64,000 bases of DNA. Origin: Sphingomonas kyeonggiensis. Its GTDB lineage: Bacteria > Pseudomonadota > Alphaproteobacteria > Sphingomonadales > Sphingomonadaceae. The DNA is taken from assembly GCF_014204495.1 (NCBI RefSeq), contig NZ_JACHLN010000001.1, positions 930,001-994,000 of the forward strand, in the 5' to 3' direction. This document shows, in pieces, positions 62,195-64,000 of the stretch (positions within the stretch are counted from its first letter, which is position 1; the number at the start of each line of letters is the position of its first letter). The notes beneath the pieces are model-generated. The model was given only the letters and a program-made list of their open reading frames with translations, was not told the origin of the DNA and did no database searches. Made by a program: the position numbers and the translations under genes.

Positions 62195-62860
62195 TCAGTT
62201 CACCAGCAGCGGATAGGCGTTGCGGAACGCCGCGACTTTCGGCTTGTCCCAGCGCACGATGTAGGGGTGCGTCGGGTTCCGCCAGAAGAAGTCCTGGTGA
62301 TAGGCTTCGGCCGGATAGAAAGTGCCCGTCTCCAGCTTCGTGACGATCGGCCGGGCGAAGGACCTGGCCTTGGTCAGCTGGTCGATATAGGCGGCGGCGA
62401 CGCGGCGCTGGTCCTCGTCCTGCGGGAAGATCGCCGAACGATAGCTGGGGCCGCGATCCGGGCCCTGGCGGTTGAGCTGGGTCGGATCGTGCGCCACCGA
62501 GAAATAGACGCGCAGCAGCGTGCCGTAGCTGACCTTGCGCGGATCATAGGCGATGCGCACCGCCTCGGCATGGCCGGTGCGCTCGGTCGACACCTGGCGA
62601 TAGGTGGCGGTCTGCGCGGTACCGCCGGCATAGCCGTTCGTGACCGAATGGACGCCCTTCACCGACTGGAAGACCGCTTCCATGCCCCAGAAGCAGCCGC
62701 CCGCCAGTACCGCGACCTGCTCGCCCTTGCTCGGTTTCACGTCGAGCGTGGGGACCGGCACGGGAACGGCACGCTCGACGACGCCCGCCGTCGAAAGCGC
62801 AGGGGCAACGAACAGCGCGGCTCCAAGGAGCGCGGCAGCGGGAAGCGACCATTTCAGCAT
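62195..62860 (-). CDS. msrA: Peptide methionine sulfoxide reductase MsrA, exported
   Basis: 221 aa from the ATG at 62860. A signal peptide or membrane anchor (MLKWSLPAAALLGAALFVAP) precedes the MsrA domain. The catalytic Cys is in LAGGCFWGMEAVF, and NGYAGG and GHAEAVRIAYDP are conserved. It repairs methionine-S-sulfoxide, here in the envelope. The recycling cysteines common at the C-terminus are not obvious. Confidence 0.88.
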   Translation of the reverse strand: MLKWSLPAAALLGAALFVAPALSTAGVVERAVPVPVPTLDVKPSKGEQVAVLAGGCFWGMEAVFQSVKGVHSVTNGYAGGTAQTATYRQVSTERTGHAEAVRIAYDPRKVSYGTLLRVYFSVAHDPTQLNRQGPDRGPSYRSAIFPQDEDQRRVAAAYIDQLTKARSFARPIVTKLETGTFYPAEAYHQDFFWRNPTHPYIVRWDKPKVAAFRNAYPLLVN

Positions 62861-62886
62861 GACCGCAATGTCGGGCTTGTTCGCCC

Positions 62887-64000
<1,114 letters not shown>

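Overview
The window is a high-GC (visibly about two thirds G+C), densely coded stretch of an alphaproteobacterial chromosome. The gene content and the type of intergenic palindrome point to a Sphingomonadaceae member, probably Sphingomonas. Supporting traits are the flagellar cluster with an FlbD-type regulator and sigma-54 promoters, a large TonB-dependent receptor, a CDC48-type AAA+ ATPase, COQ9, DUF1489 and DUF4169 proteins, and an ftsEX-ydcF-plsC block. I see no insertion sequence, prophage, CRISPR array or rRNA operon. Both ends cut genes: fliG at the left and a class I aminotransferase at the right.

Positions 1-23470 are one flagellar region. A leftward unit carries flbD-fliE-fliF-fliG, with a short flagellin gene divergent from it. 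After an M28 peptidase come leftward fliA, flhA and a separate lytic transglycosylase behind a consensus sigma-54 promoter, then flgN-flgM (with a sigma-28-like promoter), flgA and an unusual small MotA/MotB-like pair. Divergent from that pair, behind another consensus sigma-54 promoter, lies flgBCDEFGHIJKL, followed by canonical motA-motB. CGGCAA-N4-TTGCCG palindromes sit upstream of the sigma-54 promoters and are candidate sites for the FlbD-like activator. The regulators, checkpoint (FliA/FlgM), chaperone, rod, rings, hook, junction proteins and motor form one programme.

Positions 23501-38844 hold a TonB-dependent receptor with a Gly/Gln-rich insert, tRNA-Leu(GAG), a MATE transporter, a zinc-ribbon membrane protein, ftsE-ftsX-ydcF-plsC, prephenate dehydrogenase with a HisC-type aminotransferase, a Tat-exported flavin amine oxidase, metX-GNAT-metW and a pirin.

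Positions 38841-52990 hold a lipoprotein, ssb, a tiny DUF4169 protein, feoA-feoB, COQ9, an EamA transporter, an Old Yellow Enzyme, two proteins of unknown function, ribD-ribE-ribB(X)-ribH, tonB, gltX and prs. Positions 53021-64000 hold a TSUP permease, an ABM-fold protein with an MFS transporter, the CDC48-like ATPase, a LysR regulator, a cyclophilin, mgtE, DUF1489 and HEAT-repeat proteins, msrA and the aminotransferase. Palindromic repeats mark several junctions between transcription units.

Product names rest on recognising family motifs by eye; no database search was possible. Start codons were chosen from Shine-Dalgarno spacing, gene overlap and expected N-termini.
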